From contig CAJQUW010016165.1 in assembly GCA_907163375.1 (NCBI GenBank), positions 62,001-126,000 of the forward strand: a stretch of 64,000 nt of DNA. Direction: 5' to 3'. Position 1 is the first letter of the stretch. Each line of letters opens with the position of its first letter. The notes under the pieces are model-generated. The model did no database searches. It was given only the letters and a program-made list of their open reading frames with translations, and was not told the DNA's origin. Shown here piece by piece: positions 37,501 to 48,839 of this stretch. The translations under genes and the position numbers were made by a program. The DNA is from Prostheceraeus crozeri (taxonomy: Eukaryota; Platyhelminthes; Polycladida; Euryleptidae).

Positions 37501-37842
37501 GTACTTGTAATTTCCGTTTCCAGTGCTAAGTCTTCCTGTCGAATTCACCATTTCGCAACAAAAGCCTTTGCCTAAATCATCAGATATGTGAACACAGATG
37601 GTCTTATTTCATGAGATGATTTTTCTTTGTAGATAGCATAAGTTTACTGATAGGAAGCCATCCATCAGTGAAGAAGCCGATCACTTCTATGAAAGAAAAC
37701 GGATCTGTCGTTCGATAGTGTCTTTGTTACGATTGGTCATCAAGCCTGCCATGAGCAAATTTTTCCCTGCAATGTTTTGCAATGAGGATATTTCATTATT
37801 TTGTTGTAATTAATGAACCGAGGATGAAACTGTAACCACGTA

Positions 37843-38820
37843 CACTGTAAATCGCTGGATAAATGCTGGATTGCATACAAACATATACCAAGATCACATA
37901 CAATTTGAAAATAACATTTGATACGAGATTCCGGCATTCTTACAGAGATCTGTCATGTTCTTCATACGAAAGCTCTCGTACTTTCGTATGTGATTGGTAT
38001 GTAGCGATACGAGCTATTCTATCTCTGGTTGGCTGTTTTACACTGAAATACTAGCTGTTGGTATGTTTTATATACGAGACCCGATGCAAATTCATCCTCA
38101 TTAGCATGCCTTTGGTATGCCTCTAATATGTACAGCTTTAAGTCACATAGAAAAATATATATATATATATATTCACACTACTGTCAAATCACTTTTTTTC
38201 GGTAATACCAGTCGTGAATGTTTTTTTTGATAGTGTGATAGAAGAGATTTATTGAGCACATTAACAATGGTATTATTATTGTAAATGAGTATTAACAGGA
38301 CGCTTAGATAGGTCTACTATATGAACCAAGTTTACTAGCATCAATTCATTCAAACGATGTTTTTCATGCACTCATGTTGACATATATATCTCAAACATAA
38401 CTATTTTTGCGTTCATGAATTATAATGTGTCTTTGCTTCGGATTGATAATATGCTTAATTTCAAAATTACATAATTGTTGATGGTTGAATACTTATTGAT
38501 TATTTATTAAATGCCTTAGACTTACATGTATTAAAATCGAATTCAGTATTGTAATTTTGACTATTGAATGTCATGATCTCACTACTTGTAAAATAATATC
38601 AACATTACCGTGATCTTTATTGACAAAAGGCCTTATCAACATGCTTTGGACATGATTGATGCTTTCTTTTAAAATTGTGCTGGTATGGTTGTAGTGTGCA
38701 AAGCATACCACACTTGAATCAACATACGAAAAGCATGCAACTACAGTATATACACAAATATATAAAAAATATTTTGGTGTGCATCCTTCGTATGTGATTG
38801 GTATTGACCGACTTACAACG
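37843..38820. mobile_element. TA-target MITE, diverged copy ending the array
   Basis: The left terminus and left flank match units 2 and 3 for about 20 bp (TA-CACTGTAAATCGCTGGATA). The interior then diverges to about 80-85% by eye and lacks the 22-nt palindrome. The right end is degenerate (ACCGACTTACAACG-TA). Confidence 0.7.
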
Positions 38821-38822
38821 TA

Positions 38823-41074
38823 GCTGCATGAAATATGACAATGGTTTTTTTACGTGCTGAGATCCGGAGCATGTTGCCAGTCATTTCACAAAAATGTACT
38901 TTTTTACACTGTGCACTATGTTTTTTATAACCCAATACAGAGATCATAGGTAATAGAAAGGAATTCTCACATCCGAGTTGATAACGGGTCACTAAATATT
39001 TTTGTTGAATTACGGAATGGTAAATTATCAATTTGACATGTTTTTGCGTGAAAATATTGGTTTAGCTTATGTCTGTCGCTGTTGAAAGTTTTGTCTGCAT
39101 GCATGAGACGCTCTGGCGGTTCGCTTATTCAAGGAAACCTGGTTCGTAAGCGCATAGTACCGGTATTTTTTGTTGAATAACAATTTTAATGTCTACAACA
39201 TTTAGCCTACACCAATATGCAGCCAATTTACCAAAAATAAAATAATGTTTCATTGACTAGGACATTTTTTCAAAGTCTGGGTACTGGGGCATTCATAGGG
39301 TTCCTACTGCAGTTTAGCCGATGTGGCTCATCAGGGATTCTCGGAAAAAACTCACGTTCTAAGAAAAAAAATCAGATAAGAAAATCACTTGATTGACTTA
39401 ATGACTTGAAGGCGACATCATTGCATGAAAATACTTGTGAAATGCCAGGAATGCAGGATTTAACAATAGTTAAACATCGATGTAGCAAGCGCACCCGTCT
39501 CACTGGAAGCGGTCCCATTAGAGCGACGGTCGCTATGCCTACAAAATATACATTGACACTAATCTATGAGCAGTATAAAAACTGAATTAGTAGTTAGGAT
39601 TGTTTCATGGCGTTACCACTCTCAGATCACAATGTTTTATGTGAGAATTAAAATGCATTATGGTCAAGAGTTCAAGATAGCACCTTTGATGTATAACCGA
39701 CAAAAGATGAGATGAGTCTCTTAACACAAAAATGAAGTAGTAATTGGCGGGAGTGTGAATTTCTTATGCACATCGATGTCAACTCAAGTTGTCAATTGAG
39801 TTGAAGAAGTGCTGATTTGCACTCTAACTGTCTGTGATTTCTTTGCATATTTCGAATCACATCATTGAACATAGCTTGAAACATCATGAAACATTGGAAT
39901 ATACGAAAACACGAACGCATATAGAATGGATGCGAGTCATTTCGGATCGAATTCGAAGATGGCTAAAAAGTAGTAAATACCCACTTTACTACTCCTAAAA
40001 GTAGTAAATTTCGGTTGTGATCTCAAAAGGCAAAATTGAAGTACTGATCTTAATAAAGCTGCTATCAGAACAATTTGTCTAGTTCGAGCATCTTACTTGT
40101 GTATTTCAAATCGGATTTTATACATTCATTATCCATATCAACAGCTTTGATGGGTTATTCAGTTACATGTAGGCAACATGCAAATCAAATGGGAACAATC
40201 AATGATTTATAATTCTGCTTTCTAGTTTTATTCAAATGTGACATTGTTAATTGGCATAAAATCAGGTCTGACATCAATGTATAACAGTTTCTAAAACGTT
40301 CATGCAAATACATATGGATTGTACACGTGCACTCCTATCAGTGATTTTCTCTTTAGTAGGCCTATTTTGCTCTTAAAACGATCATGTATTTGTGTGTATG
40401 CATAGCGGTTCATGTCGTCATGAAATAAGTCACCCGTGGTGCGCTTTGAAACACTTGACCCACAATCCCATGCTACATTTCTAGCATTTTTTCGTGAAAG
40501 ACCTTGACATTGAACCAAGGCGCAGCACCTACTTCAAAGATATTTTGATATTTTAAAGTTATTCCAGATTTTATTTCCTTCAGCTATTTATTTTGGTCCA
40601 TGGCCCCTTACTAAGCTCTTCTAGTAGCGGCTACGAAGCTTCGAAGAAGGAAATATTAGTGCAAATGTGGTGAGGGTGTGTTCATTGTCTTCAAACCGTT
40701 AGTAGGCCTACTGAGGTCGATCCTGATCTCACGTCTTTAACTTCCTGCAATACCCTACACACCATGTGCATGTTGCAAAATAATAGAAGAACCAAACAAG
40801 CTGATGTGTAGAATATGTGTAAATATAGAGTGTTCGATATACATATTCTTATTTGTATACATGTATGCAGAATTAGGCCTACTTGATCTGTCATCCTCAT
40901 GGCTGCCTTTGTCGTCTTTACCATTGCCTCTGCGCTGTCTTCACCATCCCACAATGAGGGCTACATCATAACATCCTCTCCATTGTTGATGGAATCATGC
41001 AGCGAGTGAATCGCTCAGGTTTTTGATCTGAAAGTTACACTTATTCTGACTTTCACAATAGCGCATTTCGCGAT

Positions 41075-41077
<3 letters not shown>
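38823..41077. other. No gene recognised
   Basis: AT-rich DNA without a supportable coding region. It contains three TAGGCCTA palindromes between 40.35 and 40.88 kb. Confidence 0.4.
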
Positions 41078-41112
<35 letters not shown>

Positions 41113-41186
41113 TTTGTCAAAAAGGAATTATCCAAAAAACGAGTTTTCACTCTTAAAATGAAGCATAAATGAAGGAAGTTTCATGA

Positions 41187-41223
<37 letters not shown>
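41078..41223. repeat. Two (TA)n microsatellites
   Basis: Runs at 41,078-41,109 and 41,189-41,223 are separated by 80 bp. The second directly abuts the 3' end of PLE copy 2. Confidence 0.9.
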
Positions 41224-41226
<3 letters not shown>

Positions 41227-43100
41227 AAAGAAAGAACAAATGCTTTGACCGGACATGTTTCAATCTTCTTTCAAGATCATCTTCAGCGGAAAGTTACAAT
41301 TAAAGACAAATCTTTCTTAAATACGTAGTCACATTGAAAACTGTTCATTCTGGAAGGCACGTAATAGCATAGAAATCTTAAGTCAGACAGATAAAATAAA
41401 ATAAAATAAAAACACGAAGTTACAACCTACTCAAATAATTTAGAAGATAGTGTGTACAATTCGTAAAATAAGTTACAGATTTAAAGAAAGAGTGTATGAT
41501 CCGTTCCTTTCATTAGCGAGATTTTCATTACTTTTTATGAATATCGACTCCAGGATAAATGGTTGCTTGCATTTACCAATAATGGAAAAATTTTCTTTTT
41601 TAGGACGATGAGGGTGAGTAGAGATTTCAGTAGGTGAAGGATAACCCTTCATGTGTTCCTTCATCCGAGTGTCGAGGTGGCGTTTTGTGGCGCCGACGTA
41701 CCGCATTTCGCAACGGTCACAAGCGTATTGATATACGATAGATGATTTTAGATCACTCGGAATTTTATCTTTATTCGGAAATTGATTTAACAGTTTACAG
41801 ACTTTGTAAACTGGCCTAACTTCTAAATTCGGAGGAAGCAACTCATTCAGAGAGCGAATTTTGTTTTTCAAATCATTTTGAGCTTGGCTAATGAAAGGAA
41901 CAGACCACACTACTCTTCTCACTTGCGCCCGCTCATTCTCAGCTTGAGAATCATTTACAGTTGAAGCCCCGCACTCAATATTCCTTTCAACCTTTTCTTT
42001 GATACGGCTGATGGTTTTACTGTCAAAACCATTTTTAATAAAGATATTAGAGATCTCAACCGCCGAAGCTTCGTATAACCTGGGATTAGTGCAGATTTTA
42101 TAAGCTCTGTAAAATAAAGAACGCATGGCAGACAACCTATACGACATGGGAGCATAGGCAGAGTAAGGCATATAGATGCCAGTGTTGGTAGGTTTGATGT
42201 GAAAATCAATATCGATACCAGAATTGCAGCAAATGTTTGTATCCAAGAAGACGATCCAATCGTCTTTACTTGTTTCCATGGTAAACTTGATGCTATCATC
42301 AAGCGAGTTCAAAAAATTCAAAAAATCAGCTTGCTTGGTCATCATTATCAAAAATGGCCAAACAATCGTCCACATATCTCCCATAAAATTTGGGAGGCTG
42401 CCCCTGGTAGTTATCAAACTTCGCTTCGATCATGTCCATAGTAAACGCGGCCATGGTGGGACCCAAACTAGATCCCATCGCCATGCCATCCACCTGATTG
42501 TAAAGTTTTTTATCAAAGGTAAAAAGAATATTGGTGCAGGCCAGTTCAAGTAAAGCTTTAAGGGCTTCACGTTTGATAGGAAAATTGCCGAAATCTATCA
42601 TGGACAAGACATGATCAATGGTTCTTCTTACCGGAATGTTGGTAAAGAGACTCGAAACATCGTAGCTACAAGCACGATAGCTAGCATTCGGATTTTCGTT
42701 TGTGAATTCTTTTAATTTCTCAACAAGATGAAAAGTATCTTTCAGCACAAAACGCTGAGGAATATATTTTTTCAAAACCGAATCAAGCCATTGGGCTAAT
42801 TTAGACGTATACGAATTTCTCATGTTAAGAATCGGGCGATATGGTGGGTCACTCATGCTCTTGTGGACCTTCGGCAGCCCATAAAGTCTGGATGGCTGAG
42901 ATCCATTAGATTTTATCATTTGAAACAACTCATCACTTATCAACTTCTTCGATTTCAGAGCTTGCAATTTTCTATTTAAGCGATCTTCCTCTAAGATAAA
43001 GGGGTCTTTCTTAGCCCGTTTGTCGTAAACATAAGATTTGAACTTTGACTCGTCTTTCAGAATGTCATTCAATTTGCGAACAAAATTTTCTTTGTCGTCA
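41224..43100 (-). pseudogene. Penelope-like element, copy 2 (5'-truncated, frame broken)
   Basis: This is a near-identical, oppositely oriented copy of the element at 21.3-23.2 kb. RT coding starts just inside the edge of (TA)n at about 43,100 and proceeds to 41,473. It includes YGLPKVHK, motif A SYDVSSLFTNIP, motif B GMAMGSSLGPTMA, YVDD and the GIY-YIG domain (MRYVGATKRHLDTRMKEH). The frame is split into two overlapping pieces near 42,326-42,417, just after YVDD, so this copy is inactive. It retains a few upstream codons (DDKENFVRKLNDIL) that copy 1 lost, and three residues (KFD near 42,420) missing from copy 1. Both copies derive from a longer master element. Confidence 0.85.
41243..41293 (-). 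ncRNA. Candidate hammerhead ribozyme in PLE copy 2
   Basis: The reverse complement repeats the CTGAAGA...GAAACATGTC arrangement of the copy at 23,130, with the same stem I and stem II pairing. Confidence 0.5.
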
Positions 43101-43165
43101 ATATATATATATTGATATATATATATATAATATATATATATATACAGTATACATATACACAGTAT
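43100..43165. repeat. (TA)n-rich tract at the PLE copy 2 5' edge
   Basis: Interrupted TA units start exactly where PLE coding stops, so this copy has (TA)n on both sides. Confidence 0.85.
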
Positions 43166-44010
43166 ATAATTATATCAGTGCCGTCGTCCCCGTGCCTGCG
43201 AGGCCTTCGCCGCATACCCAAAATAATTATTTACGTTCATAAAACAAAGGTTATTTTTGTTTTTGAGAGTATCCTTATGTTTACAACTTTACACACAATT
43301 CACAGTTTCAAGTCACTACTCTCAAATACGCTCCGAGTGCCAGCGCTCAGCTGTTAACTGCAGGGATCTTCAAACAATCACACAATGCGCTGGGGATGTG
43401 TTCACAGCAAATCACAGAGATTTGTGTGTTTGTGTGATATGTGGAGCGTGTGCGCTTAGCTCGATCGTCTTCTCCCGGTAGAAACGAAGAAGCAAATATA
43501 TTGCAGCAATGCAAGAAAAGATCTATTTACAAATTCTTAGATTCAGATAGAGAGAGAGAGAGAGAGACGCAAATTTTCCCTATTCGTGGCTTCGCCAAAC
43601 TTTGGAGAAGATGATGACGCATTGAATTGTCGTGTCTGCGTTCACCAATGGCTGAATGTCGGATCGGAAGGTGAGAAGCCGATGAAAGATAGAGCGATGA
43701 AGTTTCCATGATTGATGTGTAATTCAGTCAGAGATACTGATTCAGGGGATATTGGTGATATTATGTTTATGACGGCGATTTCCACAATGGTTATTTTCTA
43801 CACCGGCTAGTCGTCCGATGGATTGTGCAGAAAACTCAAACCATCGTACACGAAGTACATGGCATTGAAATAAAACTAAACCACTCTCAAGAGATAGAAT
43901 ATGAGGAGGAGCACTAAAAACAATTTAGCAGCCCTAAATTTGAAGAATGTAAGTGATTGACAGGCTAAAATAAACACAAGTGTCATGCGTTGGCGAGAGC
44001 TTCCTCGAGA
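43166..44010. other. No gene recognised; (GA)n at 43,549-43,567
   Basis: This is slightly more GC-rich than its surroundings and has a short GA microsatellite. No homology was recognised. Confidence 0.4.
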
Positions 44011-44049
44011 CACGGTGGGTTTAAATTTCGAAAAAGTCAGAAAAAAATG
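44011..44049 (+). promoter_or_regulatory. Left RSS-like transposase recognition site
   Basis: Heptamer CACGGTG (44,011-44,017), 23-nt spacer (44,018-44,040) and nonamer AAAAAAATG (44,041-44,049). Confidence 0.7.
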
Positions 44050-44617
44050 CCCGGCCAATTTGTCATCATTTTTTGATAATATACCAATAGCTCATCATTT
44101 TAAGACAAAAACGAAAATCGTTTAACTATGGCTTTCTGAGAAAATGGCGAAAAGCGGTTTTCATACTACTTATGAAATAGTTTTCAAACTTATAGTGAAA
44201 ACTAAAAGATTAGAGGTCAGTATTGTTACAGTTTTGTAATCAATGATGATCAGTAGTCCATCTATAGTTAGAATGACAATCCCCAGTTACCTCGCCTTTT
44301 ATTATATTCAATTAATGTCCCTCAAATACTACTTTCAAGAGCAAAATCCTGATATGAAGTCGAAAAGATGAACATCAATTTACAAATCACATTTATGCAA
44401 AATATTCATAATAATGTAATTCTATTAATTATGATACCCACGTTGGTGTGTCTGCATCTTTATGACATCAGAACAATATTCATAGAAATCAACTTGATTT
44501 ACTTTAAAAAAATGATCAACATTGACAACGATACGGAGTAAGTATGTATTTTAGAAATTACAGAAAACACATGCATAAAATGCCGCGAAATATAATAAAC
44601 ATGAAGTGGTGAACAAG

Positions 44618-46636
44618 CTAAACATGCTTACTATTGTACTCACCCACAGCACAAAGTAGTGCGGTCGGATAATTTGGATGATTCTCTGGCACTTTATACT
44701 TGTACCATGTCGATTTAAAGTCACTGTGAATAGCTTCGAGTGACTATTCTGAAGATCGACCAAGTGAAGCTTCATTCTTCAAACAAAATTCTTTCACATG
44801 ATAGAAAACACAATGGACCTTTGGAGTCACCGGTATGCTCAAGGCCATATAGCTTTCCTGAAACTTGTCGAGATATTCAACAAAGTTTTGATCATTTAAG
44901 TTTGTGCCGAAACAAACAGAAACAACCTTGTCGAAATCACGAAAGGTCTTTACAAATTTCAAAATTTGTATCGGGCACATTGATTGTAATTTGTCTACAT
45001 TCCTGAGAAGTTTGCGACAACTGTTCCCATCAAATGATCCTCCATGGTAGGCTTGACGCTCTAAGTGACATTCTTCAGCCCAGCATCGGACTCCTGACCA
45101 CTGAGCTTCTATTGCTCTATACAAATGGTTCACAACACCTAGCATAAGGTGGAGTTCAGGTGGAGGATACAGGTTGATCACTAATGTCTCCGAATCACCT
45201 GCTTACAAAGGAGAATGGACACAGTTTTCAAAATGTTTAGCTGAATTGGGAGCGGCACCTGATTTTTGCCAGTTCCAGAATTGCTGCTTCATCCTCCCAA
45301 GAGTTCGCAGGGTGTCCTCCTCAGATAAATTTGCCTTGTCAACGTTGCACCAGCAGCACGGATGCACAGAACTATGAGCATTCAAACCAAAGATAATGTT
45401 TCCCAACTTCAAATCTGCTGACAGAAACAACCTGTCGGCCAAAATGTCCTTCATTTCAGAATCACCCACAGTTGAAGTATATTTCTGTAATTTTCATAAA
45501 TGATCGGAACAATTGCGATAATGAAGGTTCTTTTGACACTTGTCTCTTTGAAATCCCTTGCTGCAGCACCATGAATGTATTGAATTCGTCGACGTTCTTC
45601 TTGAAATTCTCTATTGGAGCTTAGAACTGCAAGGCATACTTTCAAAAAGCCGCCCCCACCATCAATGCCGACTTTAATTGTCAATTCATTCGTCTGGAGA
45701 TTCCTTTCTTCTTGAATTCTTGCTATAAGGCCGTTTAAATCACAGCAATAAGCAGTCGCTTGGCCTTTGATTGTTCCATCTTTCTCCTTCTAGTCACTTG
45801 TGACGGACACATCAAAGTAATCATCAAGACAATGGTTCACTTTAGACAGCTTTTATTTCAAACCAACTTCAATAATCCCTCGTTTACCTACACAACTGCG
45901 AATATGTTTGGCAACTAATAGAGTTCGTGGATAAGTTTAGATCGACCTGCAACTTGGACATACCGCGTGCTGATATTAGATGTTGTGCAGACGACAATTG
46001 AGCTACTGTAGAACAACACACTTCAACTGGACGACCACCTGTAGAAAATTTTGCAGAACTCGAAGAATGTTCAGGCGAGTTGATCTTCTCTTTCAGAACG
46101 CGCGACGCCATCAATTCTTTTGTGTTCTGATTGCTGTTGTTGATAAAGTCCTGGATGTTGTTCCGCCGTGAAGTTTCGCAGCACTTGTGTTCACAGCCTT
46201 TGGCTACGGTTGATAAGCACTTACAACACAGTCTCACAACTTCGCGATGTTCATTGATGATCTCTTGAGGTCTACCACGATCCATTTTCGTCGATAATGA
46301 TGTCGTTGAATTAATATTTGCGGATGCGAGTTGACACAGGACACAAGGGCAATGCGAATGTGAACGTGTATACGGTGGCGTTCCTGTCATTAAAGAGTGA
46401 TCAGCAAGAACTAAATGTCTTTTGAAAATACCTCGTCCATAGTCCAAAACGACAGTTCGACATGTTGAGCAGAGAGCACTGGGCAAACGGTTATCGTCGA
46501 CGTTGTATTCCATGAAGAAATTGTTTATGATCTCGTTGTGTCTGCTGTTTATGGGACGCATTTCTTTGGACTTTCCCAGACGAAGAAGGCACAGCGCCAA
46601 GCGGTTTTCATCATGCGATTTAGCAGCATGTGGCAT
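44618..46636 (-). pseudogene. Transib-like transposase, decayed
   Basis: Four in-order blocks span about 673 codons, a normal Transib length. The N-terminal block (46,636-45,884, 250 aa) is Cys/His-rich: CSTC, CPCVLC, CCKC...HKCC, then STGGRPVEV. Next come KVGIDGGGGFLKV (first Asp, codon 45,661-45,663) and FLSADLKLGNIIFG (second Asp near 45,413) followed by the zinc pair HPCCWC. Then come PPPELHLMLGVVNHLY and GGSFDGNSCRKLLRN, and KVHCVFYHVKEF with LGRSSE, an in-frame stop, and SLEAIHSDF holding the likely catalytic Glu. This order parallels the RAG1 core (D600, D708, CxxC, H...H, E962). The C-terminus AVGEYNSKHV ends at 44,618. Several stops and frame changes mean it is dead. CACTA/Chapaev is a less likely alternative. 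Confidence 0.7.
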
Positions 46637-47550
46637 TCTTCACCTCATAACCTAGCAGAAGAGTCGAGTGCAACGAATATGTGCACGCAATACTTGTACG
46701 TGCGCATATCAATTTTTTCTGAGTAATTTGAATTCATAAATAGTGAAATTAGCACAACGCACGTTAATTATATTTCTATGAATAAGCTTGCAAATTTAAA
46801 ATTTTCGATGCATGATAGATTTGCACATTCACAAATTTCCATTGATAATTTCAAAACTGAATACCGATTGCTATATACAATGTAGCTCTATTCTATTGTA
46901 AAACATCTAAGATATCGACAACACAAATAGTCTACGCCAGCAAGAGCTCTAATCAGGTTTGACTAAAAAAGAGTTCTCAGAAAATTGTTTAGCTAGGTCT
47001 ATTCTTTCTAGACGAGTGCATATATTTGTAAAATGAGGATTTCCTTGTTATCGCAAAAGCATTGGCACAGTAATTAATTTCTTTTAAATAACCAATGCCG
47101 GTTTCTCATGTAGCCTATGTGTATCGTATCAATATCATTATCGAAAAGAAGCTCATCTGAGCTCTGTATTTCGATTTTATGATAAATAGTAGGATTCAGA
47201 AGCAGTGCAAAATATATCCAAAGTAATACATAACATTTTAACATCAAAAATGATTTTGCTTTTGCAAGTAGTATTTGAGGGACATTAATTGAATATAATA
47301 AAAGTTGAGGTCACTGGGGATTGTCATTCTAACTATAGATGGACTACTGATCATCATTGATTACAAAACTGTAACAATACTGACCTCTAATCTTTTAGTT
47401 TTCACTATAAGTTTGAAAACTATTTCATAAGTAGTATGAAAACCGCTTTTCGCCATTTTCTCAGAAAGCTATCGTTAAAAGATTTTCGCTTTTCTCTTAA
47501 AATGATGAGCTATTGGTATATTATCAAAAAATGATGACAAATTGGTTGGG

Positions 47551-47589
47551 CATTTTTTTCTGACTTTTTCGAAATTTAAACCCATCGTT
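47551..47589 (-). promoter_or_regulatory. Right RSS-like transposase recognition site
   Basis: Read inward from 47,589 it gives AACGATG, a 23-nt spacer identical to that of the left end, and AAAAAAATG. The first base is changed from the expected C. Confidence 0.65.
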
Positions 47590-48060
47590 GAGAGGGAATG
47601 TTCTCTACAGTGATCTCACCAAGGCGATCAAGCATCATGTGAGAAATCAACATCACATTTTCATTTTCATTTGACGTTTAAAATCTTGGGAAAACAAGAG
47701 TCGCGTTGACGAACAATCAGCTTAGGATTGCATGCTTATGAGACTGTTCAGAAAAAGAGGACATTGGACTCACAGTGAATCATAATTCACATGCAGTATA
47801 GTCTACATTGGGTAGTCTATGGACTTCACTGTACCTTTCATTAAAATATCAGTTTCTATTTCTCACATAATTTCATTTAATTCTGTAGTAATGGATGCCA
47901 GCATGACTTGAATGTTCATGTACTTGTACAAGTGTTTGAAAATTCACTGAAATTAAGATAGTGTCATATTAATTATATTATGCAGTTCATGCTGTCTGTT
48001 GCAGAAATATAGGAAACCACTATGGAGCGAAGGCCTATGGTCTGTGAGCACGCGACGCCA

Positions 48061-48063
<3 letters not shown>
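47590..48063. other. No gene recognised
   Basis: Nothing was recognised between the Transib right end and the (TA)n tract. Confidence 0.4.

Positions 48064-48127
<64 letters not shown>
48064..48127. repeat. (TA)n microsatellite
   Basis: About 32 uninterrupted TA units. Confidence 0.95.
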
Positions 48128-48130
<3 letters not shown>

Positions 48131-48277
48131 CAAAAAATTGCAAATAGTATATGAAGACGTAGATGAATAAATAAATAAATAAAAGATGTCATGGACCTAA
48201 AGTCAAATTCCTGTTAGTAATGTATATATGACCGGTCCAGGACAACTAAAAAAAAGATACCTCCAGAATGCAAAATT

Positions 48278-48610
48278 GGAATATTTCATAGACTGAAAAA
48301 AGATCTAAAAAATAAAAAATAAAATAATAAAATCAAAAAAAAGTTTTAAGCTCGTTGGGATTTTTTCATATACTGAGAATGAGTAGAGGAATATTTCATA
48401 GACTGAAAAAGACCTAAAAAATAAAAAATAAAATAATAAAATCAAAAAAAAGTTTTAAGCTCGTTGGGATTTTTTCATATACTGAGAATGAGTAGAGGAA
48501 TATTTCATACACTGAAAAAGAGTTTTACGAATAAAAATAATATTAAGGATAAAATTAAAAAACAATTTCTACAAATTTTTAAACAAATTCGTTTGGATTT
48601 TTTCATATAC
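48278..48610. repeat. ~110-bp tandem repeat, three units
   Basis: Units start at 48,278, 48,388 and 48,497 with GGAATATTTCATA.ACTG and end in TTTTTTCATATACTGA. The first two are nearly identical; the third is diverged. Confidence 0.85.
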
Positions 48611-48619
48611 TGAAAAGAG

Positions 48620-48830
48620 GTTTCAAAAATATCACGTAGTCTAAAAATTTCACGTAGTCGAAAATTTATGTAATCCAAAAATTTGGGTAGTCTAAAAATT
48701 TCACGTAGTCGAAAATTTAAGTAGTCTAAAAATTTCACGTAGCCGAAAATTTAATTAGTCCAAAAATTTAGGTAATCCAAAAATTTACGTAGTCTAAAAG
48801 TTTACAAAATTTATGTAGTCTTTTCACATA
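48620..48830. repeat. Degenerate ~17-bp tandem repeat
   Basis: Ten or so variants of GTAGTC(T/G)AAAAATTTCAC follow one another. The minus-strand translation is a repetitive FRLREIFRLPKFLDY-like peptide, which I regard as a by-product of the repeat. Confidence 0.8.
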
Positions 48831-48839
48831 GTCTTAAAA

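Larger units (their letters stand above)
24763..37842 (+). repeat. Three direct tandem repeats of ~4.36 kb
   Basis: Units lie at 24,763-29,121, 29,122-33,480 and 33,481-37,842. They are nearly identical, with scattered single-base differences; units 2 and 3 are closest over the MITE part. Each begins exactly at the left terminus of a TA-target MITE (TA-CACTGTAAATCGCTGGAT) and contains about 1.03 kb of MITE plus 3.3 kb of other DNA. The latter includes repeat B and a foldback insertion. The array is followed at 37,843 by a fourth, clearly more diverged MITE. The spacer frames (60-80 codons) are copied with the unit and show no recognisable domain, so no gene is claimed. Confidence 0.9.
44011..47589 (-). 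mobile_element. Transib DNA transposon (RAG1-related) with RSS-like termini
   Basis: Inverted terminal repeats of about 338 bp (44,011-44,348 and 47,252-47,589, roughly 95% identical by eye) enclose a decayed transposase on the minus strand. Each terminus has a heptamer (CACGGTG left; AACGATG right, read inward), exactly 23 bp of spacer, then AAAAAAATG (44,041-44,049; complement at 47,551-47,559). Transib ends are known for a CACWATG-type heptamer and an A-rich nonamer 23 bp inside, the proposed ancestor of the V(D)J 23-RSS. The expected 5-bp target duplication is not clear: CGAGA on the left, and GAGAG or TGAGA on the right depending on the exact edge. The right heptamer's first base is changed. 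Confidence 0.8.

Noticed and set aside
24763-37842. CRISPR-like or satellite array
   Set aside because: The repeats are 4.36 kb long with a MITE at each junction and no spacer logic; it is a segmental triplication.
48505-48738. Leucine/arginine-rich repetitive minus-strand peptide
   Set aside because: It is the direct translation of the 17-bp tandem repeat; no start context or relatives.
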